Assembly: GCA_021234155.1 (NCBI GenBank)
Contig: JAJEKV010000016.1
Span: 1,674,001 to 1,738,000 of the forward strand
Length of the DNA stretch: 64,000 bases
From: Isoetes taiwanensis
Lineage: Eukaryota; Streptophyta; Lycopodiopsida; Isoetales; Isoetaceae
Direction: 5' to 3'
The notes under the pieces were generated by a model that saw only the letters and a list, made by a program, of their open reading frames with translations, did not search any database and was not told where the DNA came from. A program made the translations under genes and the position numbers. How positions within the stretch are numbered: position 1 is the first letter of the stretch; every line of letters starts with the position of its first letter. This document shows positions 33,449-44,887 of this stretch, one piece after another.

Positions 33449-36400
33449 ATGCCGAACGCCGTGAACAAGCTTCCACCACCTTTTGTTGTCTCAAGCAAAT
33501 GCGGTTACGAGGGATGCGCTTGGGAACAACGTCATTTCTAGTGAACCAGGCATTCTCAGGCTCCTACCACCGCTTCATCGTTGTTGCTTCTCGAAGACAC
33601 ACCGAGTCCGGCCTTCGAGACTTCCACCACCCTTCCAACCGTCACCAAGTCGGCGTAGGCGGCCTGCTGGCATCTCCTTCCAAAGAATCACCACCCGGTT
33701 CGGGCAGGTTGCCACCACCCTTTGTTCCATCCCGGGACCCTCTGAAGCTCCACAACAAAGGGTGCTCAAGAACAAGCTACCCCCCTTTTGTAGTTTAAGC
33801 CCCTTTGCAAACATACAAGGAACCACGAGAAAATACTGTGAAGGCTGTGAGATTCACTACAATTTCTCTCACCGGGACTTCACTACAAATGAGGACGGCG
33901 CTCCGGCATGCACTCCTCTTCACACAACAGCGGTTGTGACACATGGATTCTGCAGAATTCGGTCGGCTCTAAAGGAGATGTTTGCAAGAACTCCTTTTCA
34001 AGATGGTACAAAACGGTGATGCCACAACCTCTTATGGGCCATCACCATCCTTTAACACTTGTACCCGCCTATTAGGGGAACAACTTCCGTGGTCTGTTTT
34101 CCTCTACAAGCACACCACTTTCGGGACGGAGGAAGTCACCCCAGTAGAAGTTTCATCGAAGAAGATGAAGACACCAACGAGGAACAAAGAGATTACATGT
34201 TCTCAAGCCAATCTTCAAAAGAAATTCAAGGTGGATTTTTGGTTTGAGGGCGTGCTCCTCCCCTGAAAGAAGAAATCTTATGGATGAACACAAAATGAGG
34301 AGACTTTTGAGAACTAAATCTTTGCTCATTAGGTTGCATCAACATTTAATATGGCTAAATTACGGCGCGTTAGAGACAACTTCGGTTCCATGACATTGGC
34401 GGACAGAATGCCTACTTAGCTTATCATGCAAGACCAGACGCAACACCTTCTTGCACTACATTAACCGTCAAAAGAAGTTTGCGAAATGCTTTATGGTTGT
34501 CCACCGTTTAGGGTCCACCCGAATGTCTAGAATACACAAAAGGCGGACAAAAATCCAGCAATCGATGATCATTGTGGACCAAGAAGAGTTGTAACCATGC
34601 ATGCCTTTCTTCTTTGTGTCATGGATGGAGAAATATTTTAGAAACATGTGAGAAGCTACCTAACAGCAACATGTATCATTTAAGCGATAACATCACCAAA
34701 AAGATGTTTTTAATGAGTACAAAAGACTTGCACTCGGCTTGACATCTCTTACTCACACTTCACGGTGTGGAAAAGTGAATTCGGTCTTGTGAAAATTCTA
34801 GAAAACATAGAATGTACATTTTGCTCGAGGGTGTGCAGAATTAAAAGTCAGCGGCTGCAAAAAAGGCAGTCGAAAGAAGTAAGCTCATGTTCTCAATCTC
34901 TCACTTGTTTGGAGAAAATGTTTTGACTGATTTCTTCTCTGAGATATTGTACCATGAGAACCTTGCCGGACATCGTGAACAACAAGCGTGAGAGAGAAGA
35001 AAGCTTGCCAAGCATAGAAAAAAAGCTCTTGAGCGTCCCTTTGCAATACATATGCATTTGTGATTGATGGAATGGACCAAAAAACAACTCTACCACATTT
35101 CTTGAACATTCCTAAGGATGTGCGGAGGAATGTTTTGTTAAGATCCCACCTTGTAGGAGCTATGGTCTTCAAAGGAAGTCTAAAGTGCAAAGTATTTTTG
35201 GCGTATCCAAACTTGCATGGTGACCCGAACCTCACAATTACAATTCTTAACAAGATCACAATGCGAGCAAGAGCAATTACCACCGGTGCTTTATCGCAAC
35301 TTGACAATACTACAAAGGAGAACAAGAATCAAACACTCTTTGCGTCTTGTGCCATGTTAGTGGAGCTAGGGATCTTTAGAAAAAGTGAAGCTTGGTTTCT
35401 TACTTGTAGGCCACACTCATGATCGGATTGACCAAATGTTGAGTGATTTTTAAATGCCTTAGAAGGAAGAAGGCTTTACGTCTTCCTTCTTTAGTTCGAA
35501 TTATTGAAGATTCTTACACTCCTACTCCGGTGGTCGATCTTCTTAAAGAGGCTGCTGATTTTAGAGTTTGTTTTCTCTCAGCGTTCAAGCAGAGAACAAA
35601 GGCGTGAACAAGTTGAATGATCTCACCTTTCAGACATCATATCAAGTTCTACTTGAAGGATGGCCAAAGCTTCTTCTGAGGGAAGAAGTATACCACAACT
35701 AAAATTTGGAGTCCACGGAGGATGCAGCTTCCTTAAATATATTCGGACACTTCCTTCATAGAAGCGTTTGAACAACTTCCTCTCAAAAATCCTAAGGAGT
35801 CCAAGCGAGGAAGAAAAGTACCCGAGTCATCCTTAAAAGCCATTGAAAATGGAATTTCCTCGAGGCTTTAAGTACTTCTTAGAAGAAGATGGGATGTGGT
35901 GGGTAATTTCTTTCTCGAACAGAGAAAATTGTTGTACAACATATAGCTCTAAGGCGGTTGCAAGAACCATTTCAATGGCCTAACACCTTCCATCAACCCG
36001 GCCACCAAGCGGATCAAGCGATTGCTACATTTGCACTGCGGATGAAAGGCGAGGAGGACGAGTCATGTACCTCGGACCAAGGCGAGGGAATGAGCCTCAA
36101 GGTAATATCGAGAAATTATCAAAGGTATGCTAATTGCTCTTAGGCGAGGAGGATGACAAAGGTCGGCGGATTACCGGATAGCAAAAGTGCTTGACCACGA
36201 GTCAAGGAGGAAAACTTAGTCACTAAACTCAAGATTCATTGGCTTGCAATGCGCTCGAGAAAATGCTTTTGAAGGTAGATATGAGTTAGAAATGAGAAGC
36301 CAAGGAAAGGGAGAAAGTCAAGAAGGTGGGTTGTAGGGACGGTGAACCTTAATGGCGTGACTATTTTGTGCTATGATTTTAAATTGAAATCGACAATCGT

Positions 36401-36632
36401 CTATGGAAGACTATCAATTTGCTTAAAAAGCTTGTAATTCTACGAAGAAGATGATGAAGAAGGTGGTGACAATGCTTCAATGATACGTTTGATAGTGATG
36501 AGGAAGATAACTCAAGCACTTCCTCGGATGCCGATGAAAGAAGTGAAGGTGATGGCGATGGCATAAATGAATATGAAGGCGTCACGGATCCCCTCTCATC
36601 ACTCCTCACACTTTTGCACATAAGCGAGTCTT
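33449..36632 (+). pseudogene. DUF7869-type transposase (element 2), frame-disrupted
   Basis: Starts MPNAVNKLPPPFVVSSKCGY at 33,449; the KLPPPFV phrase recurs at about 33,710 and 33,765, a short repeat unit in a Pro-rich N-terminus. A Cys/His part (TRKYCEGCEIHYNFSHRDF) follows near 33,830. The catalytic region (35,060-35,460) is well preserved: FVIDGMDQKTTLPHF (first acidic site), LSQLDNTTKENKNQTLFA (second), and VGHTHDRIDQML (GHTH-D), with about 95 residues between the first two. An acidic tail follows (DEEDDEEGGDNAS, about 36,440). The motifs match element 1's gene but with the first Asp present. Many single-base shifts, possibly sequence error. RNase-H-like transposase role is inferred from this family's usual layout. 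Confidence 0.7.
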
Positions 36633-36994
36633 AGAAAAAGGCGTAAATTTTGCATGTGAATATGAAGATTCTATCTTCAAATTTTGAAATACTCTGATTT
36701 CGATTCTGGACTTACTTCAATTTTTTGTTAAATATTTTATCCTCTGAAATTAGAGTTTCTCTCTTTAAACATACTTGAAGAACATTCTATTTGCTAAGAA
36801 AAGTGACACTTTAAAAAAGTCAATTCTTTCGTTGCAAAAAAAAATTAGTCATTTGGGGGGTCAAAATAGAATTTCATGCATCTTTTTTTTTTTTAACCTC
36901 GTTTTACTCCGTTTTTGTAAAAAGGGGAATCTTTGAGAATATTCCTTTTGCTCTCGTTTCAATGATTTGCTCCCGTTTAATTCGCAATCTTGTT

Positions 36995-37531
36995 CTCTAT
37001 TTGTTTGCATCTCCTTGCCATGGTTGCCTGAGTCAAATTTTCGGCATGTTTATGTCTTGTGTTTTGCAAGTAATACTGAAATTTATCAGATGTGTTTTAA
37101 GGAAGGAGGATTTTTCTATGAGAAACATTATCATGTGGTGCTTTGTTATTTTGTAAGCATGAAAGCGGAGAAACTTGTTTTGCTTATCAAAGTTCTCATT
37201 TGGTGACAAGTTGAATTCTTGTTTTCTGACTTTTAAGATAGATGCACCAATCTACACTCAAGCCGCGGTTTTACCTCCTTCAAAAATGCTAGATGCGGAT
37301 GTAACTTAAAAGCGTTATTGGTGAAGGCTGTGTCATCAAGGTTTTACCAAATTAGTGACCTAATACTAACCTTTACAGGTATCGGTGGAAACTCCATCTC
37401 GAGTTTCTAATTATTATTTTTCCTCTTCTATAGAATTGTAAAATTCACCATTACGTAGTTGGATTGAGATCTTGGATTAATGAGGCGCTATAATTGAAGA
37501 TGCTCTTCTTATGGGTCTTGATTACTATGAG
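36995..37531 (+). pseudogene. AGPS: AGPase small subunit, 3' exons (right duplication copy)
   Basis: Continues the duplication after element 2. Exon to 37,340: APIYTQ, FLPPSKMLDADVT, VIGEGCVIK. Exon 37,434-37,531: NCKIHH, VVGLRSWI, IIEDALLMG, DYYE. The donor reads GAG|CTAAGG instead of GTAAGG. The next two exons present in the left copy are missing because the Gypsy element starts right after. It is a truncated, probably dead duplicate. Confidence 0.8.
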
Positions 37532-38348
37532 CTAAGGTGTTCGGGTTAAAAGCGGCTTGGGGAGTGGTTAGGACGCATGTCGGGAATCTTTATTTTTGAA
37601 AGTTTATTTTATGCCATTAACATTGATGAAAAAGGGCTGATAGCGGGATGCGGCCTTTCAGCGGGGAAATATCGGACTGTTAGGATCTTACGGATCCGAT
37701 CGGGAGAAGGATCGATCCGGCTTGAAAAAGGCGAGCTATTAATATCTCGGCGAATCTTAGTATCTTAAAATCTTTTGCCTTTAGATAGATATTTCCGGAT
37801 CATTAAAGGGATATTTGAAAATAGGTAGATCCAACCTATATAAGCACCCGATTCCTTTGATCGCCTTTGCGATGCGAAATCAGGTTGCAAGTTTGAGTGA
37901 ATTCTCTGTCTTGCCAAAGCCTTCCCCTTGAGTTTGTCCTTTGAAATTCTTTAGGATTGCAACTCGATTCTTTGTGTCAAGAAGCGGGATAGCGATTTCA
38001 CGTAATTAAGCCCTAAACTTGGGTTGGGTGGATTAAACCTTCTAAAGATTGAAGAGAAGCATTTTTTTTGCTTTTAGTTGTTGAATTTCTTAAAGATTAC
38101 TTTGTTGTATCAAGTTGGTATCGAACCAGTCGCTCTTGAACGTGCTATGTGACGATGGCTGCCAGTTACAATATCTCTGAAAAACAATATCGTGAGGCCT
38201 TAAGGGCTGTTTTTGAAGGGCATTGAGGCCACAATACACAATGCCTGAGCAGGAATAAAACCCTAGTGGATAGGCTGACCCAACTAGGCAAAAAACACCG
38301 TCTATGCATAAGAAGAACTGCAAGTAAATCGTCACGCCAAATTATCTC

Positions 38349-40690
38349 TTTTTTTATCATCGGCTAGAGATGAGCAGCGATAAGCTTTAGTGATCTTTGA
38401 GCCACAATGAAGAAGCTGGCGATGAGAGATGTGTGCATATTGGAAAATCCACAAGCGTTGCCTGCGCGGATAGACCACAAAATCCAACTAGAAGCAAGAT
38501 GAAATGCCGCTTCATGCCAAGCTAGGCCAAATAGGGGATAAAGTGCAAGTAGGATCTCACGGCTAGTGAGGAGACACCTGCTGAAAAAGTGAACAACCAC
38601 TCCCAAGCAAGCCGCGGATGATCGCACAAGAAGAAGCGGTGTTCAATAGTTTCAACCGTTGGCCACGAGAGAGAACAGCGATCACGAAACTCTAGGATTC
38701 ATCTTGTGAACCAAGACATTCACTCGAACACATCTATGGAGAATTTGCCATATGGCGGCACTTTAGGGTGGAACAATTTATCCCATGACCACATCCAAAC
38801 ACTTCTCCATTGTGGTTGAGGAACACGAAGATGCGTCTTTGGGATGGGGAAGAGGCTCACAATCTAAAAGCGCACATGCGTGGAAGAAACAAACTTTTCT
38901 GGCTTAAGGCGTGCATCACATATCCAAATAGGCACATCGATGCGTAGTTCTTTGCACATTGGATGGCAAAATCAGCCACCTAGCCCGATTTGCGATCCAT
39001 TTTTATATAGAAATCTCGTCACGAAAAGCCTCCCATGACAAAAGATGACGAGAATCATACCAAAAGGCGCAATCGTTAAAACCCGGCTAGCCGCCAGATT
39101 TGGGTCTTTGGATGTACAAGTGCACATAAAAGGCATTGATCATGCATACCTTGCGGGGAAGCCACCCGACATGACATTGACAATGAAAACTGCGGCTTGG
39201 GGATTAACATGGAATAAAGATCTAACGCATCCGGAAACAGCGGTAAGGAATGGGAAGCATTTGGATATGGATGCGAGAGAGGATACAACAAGGCCCATGG
39301 GAGACTAGGCGATAGTTGCCTTGTGAAAGGGAGAGACAACTGCGAAGTGATTGCGCACCAACCTTAAGCGAGGAGAGTCATCTTTATCAAGGAGGGGCCT
39401 CCAAATGAACTTTGAAATCATGACACGGCTTTGCGAGGCGAGTCAACATTCCAAGCCCTGGCCGCCTTGGGCTTGATGCATAGCCGAGGGATACCTTAAC
39501 AACGGCACCTTCGATGTACCACCCGGATGAAATTCACGACAATCGAGGCGATCTCATTCATCTTACATTGAGGGAGCGGTAAGGCGGATGCCATATAGAC
39601 ATGGGTGTTCTTTGAGGGCCGGACCTTGCAAGCTGTGATCCTACCGGGCAAAGATAACTTAGCCACCTTCCACCGAGCAGATGTTTCTCAAGACCTTTAA
39701 TGATCTCATCCCAAGCACATGAAACATGCACCCCCAGGGGAATGCCAAAAAGCTTTGTGGGTTGACCATGAGGAAGCTTAGTTCAAGGATAGTCAAGAAT
39801 ACAAGAGGAACAACACTATCCGGTGTCCCGGCGATCCACTTTCTCAACCCACAAGAACTCCGAGGCAGGGAGAAAGTATCTAGGAGGCGACTTAGCATCA
39901 TGGAGATTTTCATCATTGGCCATAAACTAAAAGGAAAGTGTCATCGACATCACGATTACACACCTCGAACCATCAACATGGGCGGGACCACGGATGACAC
40001 CTTCTAGAGCTGCAACATCAAAGAAGTTGAGACAACATACGCAACAATAGTGAAGAGCAAAGGCGTAAAGGACAACCTGTCCGGATCCCAGACCAATGAT
40101 AAAGATGCGGGATGGCTCACCTTGAAAAAGCAGCGTGGCCGTGTGGAGACACATGAAGCTTCATAATATCACGAGATTGAATGCCTCTCCAAAACCCAAA
40201 GCAAGAAGTCATTTCTCCAAAAATACCCAATCCACCTTTGTCATAGGCTTTGCAAAGTCTAGTTTGAGGAACACCACTTGATGACCACTAAGCGAGCCCA
40301 ATACATGCCCTCATATGCGGCCGCAACATTGTTCAAGATGCATCGGCCAGGAGAAAGCAGGGTGTGTAGAAGAAATTATTTCGGCTAAGATGTTTGCGTA
40401 CCTTGTCGGCCCGGGGCTTTAGCAAATATTTTGTAAACGAGATGAGGGCAAGGTGATAGGGCGCCCGGTCAGAAATGGATCTAGGCTCTTTGCACTTTGG
40501 AATGAGAGAGATGCATCCAGTGTTGAGGATCTTATCTAAGCTTTGCGAACGCTGAAAATCACAAAAAGCAGCATAGACATCATTGTTGAGCCAAGGCCAG
40601 CAAGCCGTCAAGACCAGGACACTTATCATGCTTCAAATGAAACAGGCCTTAAGGGTATTGATTTCATCATAACCAGAATATTTGCCACAA
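38349..40690 (-). mobile_element. 5'-truncated L1-type LINE (LINE B) inside Gypsy gag
   Basis: The poly(A) end is seen as T run 38,349-38,356 with GATGATAAAAAAA in sense. Minus-strand RT begins FHLKHDKCPGLDGL (about 40,640), then LDKILNTGCISLIPKCKEP, SFTKYLLKPRADKVRKHLS (about 40,400), and QSFLAFPWG (about 39,740). The 38,364-38,627 segment (LFGLAWHEAAFHLASSWILW) resembles the zf-RVT region. It is close kin to LINE A (LDKILNT-ISLIPK shared). Frame is broken throughout. A target duplication is not resolved. Confidence 0.75.
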
Positions 40691-41036
40691 CCTACATCCC
40701 CAGAGGATTACCAGTACAAATTAGAACAGATTGCTCTACTCTATGGTTTTCTTCCCAGTAATGCCCAGCCACCTCCATTACCCAGAGACCCTCCACCTGC
40801 TCATCCACCACCACCTGAAAATCCGCCGCCAGATACTGGCAACCAGAGCCTCTGAAGACTACTGAAATTGATACGCCAACTAAAAGGGATAAGGCTCCTA
40901 AATGGTTGGAAAAAGTTGATCTACCATACTTTACTGGCGGAGTGTCTGTCAAGCCAATGCAAGTAATAAGTTTCCTGAGGATATGGGAAAAGTTCTTTGA
41001 GAGAGTTAGCAGCGACCAAACAAGAGCGCGCAAACC

Positions 41037-41330
41037 ATGGACACATATTTAGATGAACAAGCTCAAGTTTGGTGGCAAGGTGGCATATTGATGCAGCCTG
41101 AAGTTAACTCATGGGCAGTTTTAAGTAGTGCATTTGAAGCTCATTACGCTGCAAACTATTTGAGGATATTGCAAAAAGAATGGGACCTTGTTAAACAGGA
41201 TGATGGTGAAACAGTGTCCGAATATTATATGAAATTTAGTCATCTAGGTTCACAAGTTAGGAACTTGGGTGAACATGAACTTTTAAGGAAGTTTGTGAAT
41301 GGGTTAAGGGAGGACATATTTGCGAGTTAG
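41037..41330 (+). CDS. Gypsy gag domain (retrotrans_gag) fragment
   Basis: An unbroken 97-codon stretch of the Gag core, which assembles the retrotransposon particle. WW at residues 12-13, conserved W-x2-L-x3-F at 27-33, and the EY-F-L and L-FVNGL blocks fit PF03732. The ATG is internal to the original gag. It is part of the element annotated at 37,538-42,560 and not an independent gene. Confidence 0.8.
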   Translation: MDTYLDEQAQVWWQGGILMQPEVNSWAVLSSAFEAHYAANYLRILQKEWDLVKQDDGETVSEYYMKFSHLGSQVRNLGEHELLRKFVNGLREDIFAS

Positions 41331-42569
41331 ATCTTATTGGGCAGTCAACATGGAAGATGCAATTAAAAAAGCGGGGGCTGCCCGAAGCGAAAGTTGAACT
41401 CCAAGGCTCGTAAGTTAGTTATATGGGAAGGGCGCCTTCTCGTGAACAGAAAAAGATCAAAGCGTGAAAATTTTGAAAATAGAAGAGAGATAAGAAAAAT
41501 AAAAGGGGTCGTGAAGGCGTAAGACCCGATTTAATGGGAGGAATGGAAGCGGCTCTAATAATGAATGAAGAAGACCAAGCAGGGAGGCGAGTAAAGGGCC
41601 TAAAATGGATGTTATAATTGTGGAGGTCCGCATTATCAATCAATTGCCCAAAAGAATACAACCAAACAGTGTTACCTTGCGAGGGAGCATGATGGGCGAG
41701 AACATTAAGAAGAAGAGCACTCACCCATGAAATGTTAAAAGAAATTCCAAACCTTTAAGAAATGGGGGCGTTGTTCAATTACGCACGGAGCACTTCAAAT
41801 TAACGACAAACATAGGTACTTCATATGTTAATCAAAGGCTAACTTTATGCAGTCTTTCTTTGTGGTAAACATTACTAATTGTAACAAATTATTAATTGTT
41901 TTTAGGTACTTTTGGAGATAAAGATTGATGAAGTAAGCGAGTTGAAGCGGTTTGGTATTACTACTTTATCGGGGGTCTACTAAATTCCATAGCATCGGGC
42001 GATAAACTCCAAGGATGCTACTCAAGTTGCACATCACAATTACTCGTGCTTTTGTCATGATTGTTGGTTGGGTAAATCAGATAAGTGCATAAACAAAGAT
42101 AGAATAGGTACGGACTTTTTGAATTAAGACCGGGGATTCAAGATGATCTTGCACTTGTGGATGGGCGATCTATGAGGGAGATCTTTGAGTGGAAATCAGA
42201 TATTATTGATGTAGGGAGAACTTTGCGGTGGTTGCTCCAGTGAGATAACAAGGAGAGTGTTGACTTCTACATCTTAAAGTTACGTGTACCCTAAGCATGT
42301 TGTAGAAGGCCTACAAAGACCCATGGGGCCAAAATTTGGGAGGAGGGAAGTCGTTGTATGCGGGCAAGTTTTATAAAGCGGTAGGAGACAACAAATATAA
42401 TTTGCTTGAATATGAGCAATTTGCGAGTGTTTATAGCCCACTGGTTGTGTCATACAATTTTGAAATGAAAGATGTAGGATGTAATATATTTGAATTGGGC
42501 TGATATCCATGAAAACATACTTGAAAGTTTGCGAGACTCATTCACATATATTAGCACAATGTGATGTTG

Positions 42570-42850
42570 CTAGCGGTGACAATCGTGACCAAAACTTTCG
42601 GGTAAGTCAACGACCAAGTTGGTGGGGTAAGTCAGCGAGACAAGTCGGTGGACAAGGTGGCGAGGCAAATCGGTAGCCAAGTCGTGAGGCAAAGGTGGCG
42701 GCCAAGTCAACGGCCAAGTCAGCGGACAAGTCGGGGAGACAAGGTGGCGAAGCAAATCGGTAGCCAAGTCGTGAGGCAAGGTGGCGGCCAAGTCAATAGC
42801 CAAGTCATCGGGTAATATGGCGGCCAAGTCAGCGGCTAAATCATCCAAGT
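42570..42850. repeat. CCAAGTC-type minisatellite with ~110-bp higher-order repeat
   Basis: Short units of the type GGCCAAGTC / GGACAAGTC / GAGGCAAATCGGTAGCC. A longer block (ACAAGGTGGCGAGGCAAATC, then GGTAGCCAAGTCGTGAGGCA) occurs twice. The minus-strand ORF through it (DDLAADLAAIL...) is a repeat artefact. Confidence 0.75.
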
Positions 42851-44481
42851 CTAAAGTTACAAAAGATTAGACAAGTGAGCCTAACCAACTCACATAACAA
42901 TAAATAATTGTAAACATACACTTGACAATTTCATTCCAACCATCCCTTGACAATTTAAACTTGTAAATGCCAAGAACAAAATAAAAACCATTGTACAATT
43001 GTGCAAATGGTTAATGCAAATGGGTTTGGTTAATTCTTCCCATGTTCCAAACCAATCAATTGTAACAATCAAAGAATTAACTTTGAATTCTAAATTGAAA
43101 TAACTTTGAATTAACTATCAATTAACTTTGATTGCAAATGCATGTAAATGGTTGTGCAAATGCTCTATGGTTATCTAATTCTATGGTTATCTAATTTTAA
43201 TGGTCATCTAATTCTATGATTATCCACTTCAAACAACCATTAGTTAATTTTAATGGTTAATTTTAATGGTTAAAATTCAATGGTATCAAAATCAATCCAA
43301 TGGTCTTAAATTTTCAGCCTAATCATCTCACATAACATCAACAAGAAGGTGGATAGATATATATATATTGATTTCAAGTATTGAACCAAGTACAAAATTG
43401 GAGGATGCTTAGCAGACAAAATTGCATCCCATCTTCAATAACTTAAATCACTTCATAGGTATGGTAGCATATTAGAAGATAAGCTTATTCTGAAGTTCCC
43501 ACAGTCAGAAGATACAACTTATTTTTTTGGGTTGCCCCTAGGGGGGCAAACCCTCGTTTATGTGGGTTTGTGGGCATATCCAAGTATATGCCGACATATG
43601 CCTGGCATATGCTGATGACTGCTCCAAACTGGCTGCTACCTGTAAACTCTCGGTCATCCAGCCCCATTCCTTGGCAGGCGTGGCTATGGCGCAGCTCGGC
43701 CCTTATTCTTCTTCCAAGCATTTTCCTCCGGTCGAGCTGGGTTGGGATGGCTTTGCCTTCGCCGTATTTTCCAGTTGAGAAGCGTAACCGCCTTTGATCT
43801 GTTGCATCGATTCCTTTCTTGAAGTCTTGACCGCCTTTGATGTGTTGCATCGATCCCTTCTTGGTGGAGATGCGCTTTGCTTGAAAACATGTTTGTAATC
43901 ATATTCTAAATCACCGGTTGATTTGGAGCAAGCGAATGGTTGTGGGGGAGAGTTGGAATAAGCAGTAAGCACATTCCCCCTTTTCTAGAACCAGATCAAG
44001 GAAACAGATGGATTCTTGGATTTGAGTCTCTCTGATACTCAATTCATCTGATACCCCCTTGCAGAAGCAAAGATACAGTGATGAAGATAATTCGAAGCTG
44101 TGTGGCTTAAAACTATCTCCCTGCCCAAACAAGGTAAGGCTAATTCAAAGCTTCAATTTAGAACCTAGTTTCGTGTGCTAGTGCAGATGAATCAGTAACT
44201 CAGTCCGGCAAAGCCAACTATTTGCCATAGCTCCAAGCTTTAGGGCCGAACTATAGGCCTACATGCAGCTTACCTTCTTTTCTCTGGTGATAAAGATGAT
44301 AGTTTTTGAAAGCGTTTTGAAGCTCTATGGGTCTGCATTTCGACCCCATTCTATGCAAACGCCCTGCAAAAACTTCTTGCCCTGCGGAAGATATGCCAAG
44401 AAGAGATGCGAAAACTCTGCCCTACGAAAGAGTTTTGCCAGAACTTTATATGGCAAAAGGTCCGGCAACAAGATGTTAGAA
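42851..44481. other. AT-rich simple-repeat stretch and unassigned sequence
   Basis: 42,860-43,320 is built of repeated TTAATGGTTA, TTATCTAATTCTATGG and CAAATGGTTG phrases. 43,770-43,860 has a tandem pair GACCGCCTTTGAT-TGTTGCATCGAT. A possible exon (acceptor CCCCTTGCAG at 44,054-44,063, donor GTAAGG at about 44,132, coding KQRYSDEDNSKLCGLKLSPC) lies at about 44,064-44,131 on the plus strand, but no partner exons were identified. Confidence 0.4.
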
Positions 44482-44887
44482 GAAGAGGTGCAACCTTGAG
44501 CTCGAATTTGGGAATGCAGGCACACAGATTGAAGAAGATGGGGGAGATAGAAATAAGAAAAGAGGGTATCAGGAAAAACAGGGGATTTTTTCTATGATTA
44601 TGGGTATGGAGACGTATTTTTAAGGTAATGTCTTTGCCTTTTGCATGTGCCAATCAAGCAAGCAGATACATACATGTGATTGGAAGAGGTGCAACCTTGA
44701 GCTCGAATTTGGGAATGCAGGCACACAGATTGAAGAAGATTGGGGAGATAGAAATAAGAAAAGAGGTATCCAGGAAAAACAGGGGATTTTTCTATGATTA
44801 TGGGTATGGAGACGTATTTTTTAAGGTAGTGTCTTTGCCTTTTTGCATGTACAGCCAATCAAGCAAGCAGATACATACATGTGATTG
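44482..44887. repeat. Recent ~201-bp tandem duplication
   Basis: Units 44,482-44,682 and 44,683-44,887 begin GAAGAGGTGCAACCTTGAGC and are nearly identical (differences mainly in homopolymers). High identity indicates a recent event. No gene seen inside. Confidence 0.9.

Larger units (their letters stand above)
28763..36994. mobile_element. Element 2: 8.2-kb DNA transposon with DUF7869 transposase and ParB-methyltransferase
   Basis: Inserted in the right duplication copy. Flanks carry CTCTA at 28,758-28,762 and 36,995-36,999, while the left copy has one CTCTA (22,212-22,216) continuing into TTTGTTTGCATC, a clean empty site. The ends are imperfect inverted repeats: ACACGATTTACCAAATTAAG at the left, AACAAGATTGCGAATTAAAC as reverse complement of the right; both also hold TCAAAGATTCCC further in. 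A 4-bp CTCT duplication with an extra A in the terminal repeat is equally possible. Two divergent genes inside: ParB-methyltransferase (minus, 29,111-32,186) and transposase (plus, 33,449-36,632). Terminal sequence and 4-5 bp duplication match no superfamily I can name with confidence. Confidence 0.75.
37538..42560 (+). mobile_element. Ty3/Gypsy retrotransposon, 5' half (LTR, primer site, gag, protease), interrupted by a LINE
   Basis: The 5' LTR is probably 37,678-38,112 (TGTTAGGATC...TGTATCA; an earlier start at 37,538 is possible). The primer site at 38,115 reads TTGGTATCGAACCAG, the tRNA-Met site TTGGTATCAGAGCCA with local errors. Gag starts MAASYNISEKQYREALRAVF at 38,155, is cut by LINE B, and resumes about 40,690 with a Pro-rich stretch, APKWLEKVDLPYFTGG, and the retrotrans_gag domain at 41,037-41,330 (QAQVWWQGG, EYYMKFSHLGSQVRNLGEHE, KFVNGLREDIFAS). 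A CCHC knuckle remnant CYNCGGPHYQS is near 41,615 and a degraded protease near 41,950. No RT, integrase or 3' LTR was found. Confidence 0.75.

Noticed and set aside
42570-42848. Minus-strand DDLAADLAAIL repeat protein
   Set aside because: Produced entirely by the minisatellite; no start context, flanking exon or homology.
43485-43902. Overlapping ORFs on both strands (MQHIKGGQDFKKGID...)
   Set aside because: The repeated DATxQRR phrase comes from a tandem DNA repeat; no conserved motif or splice context.
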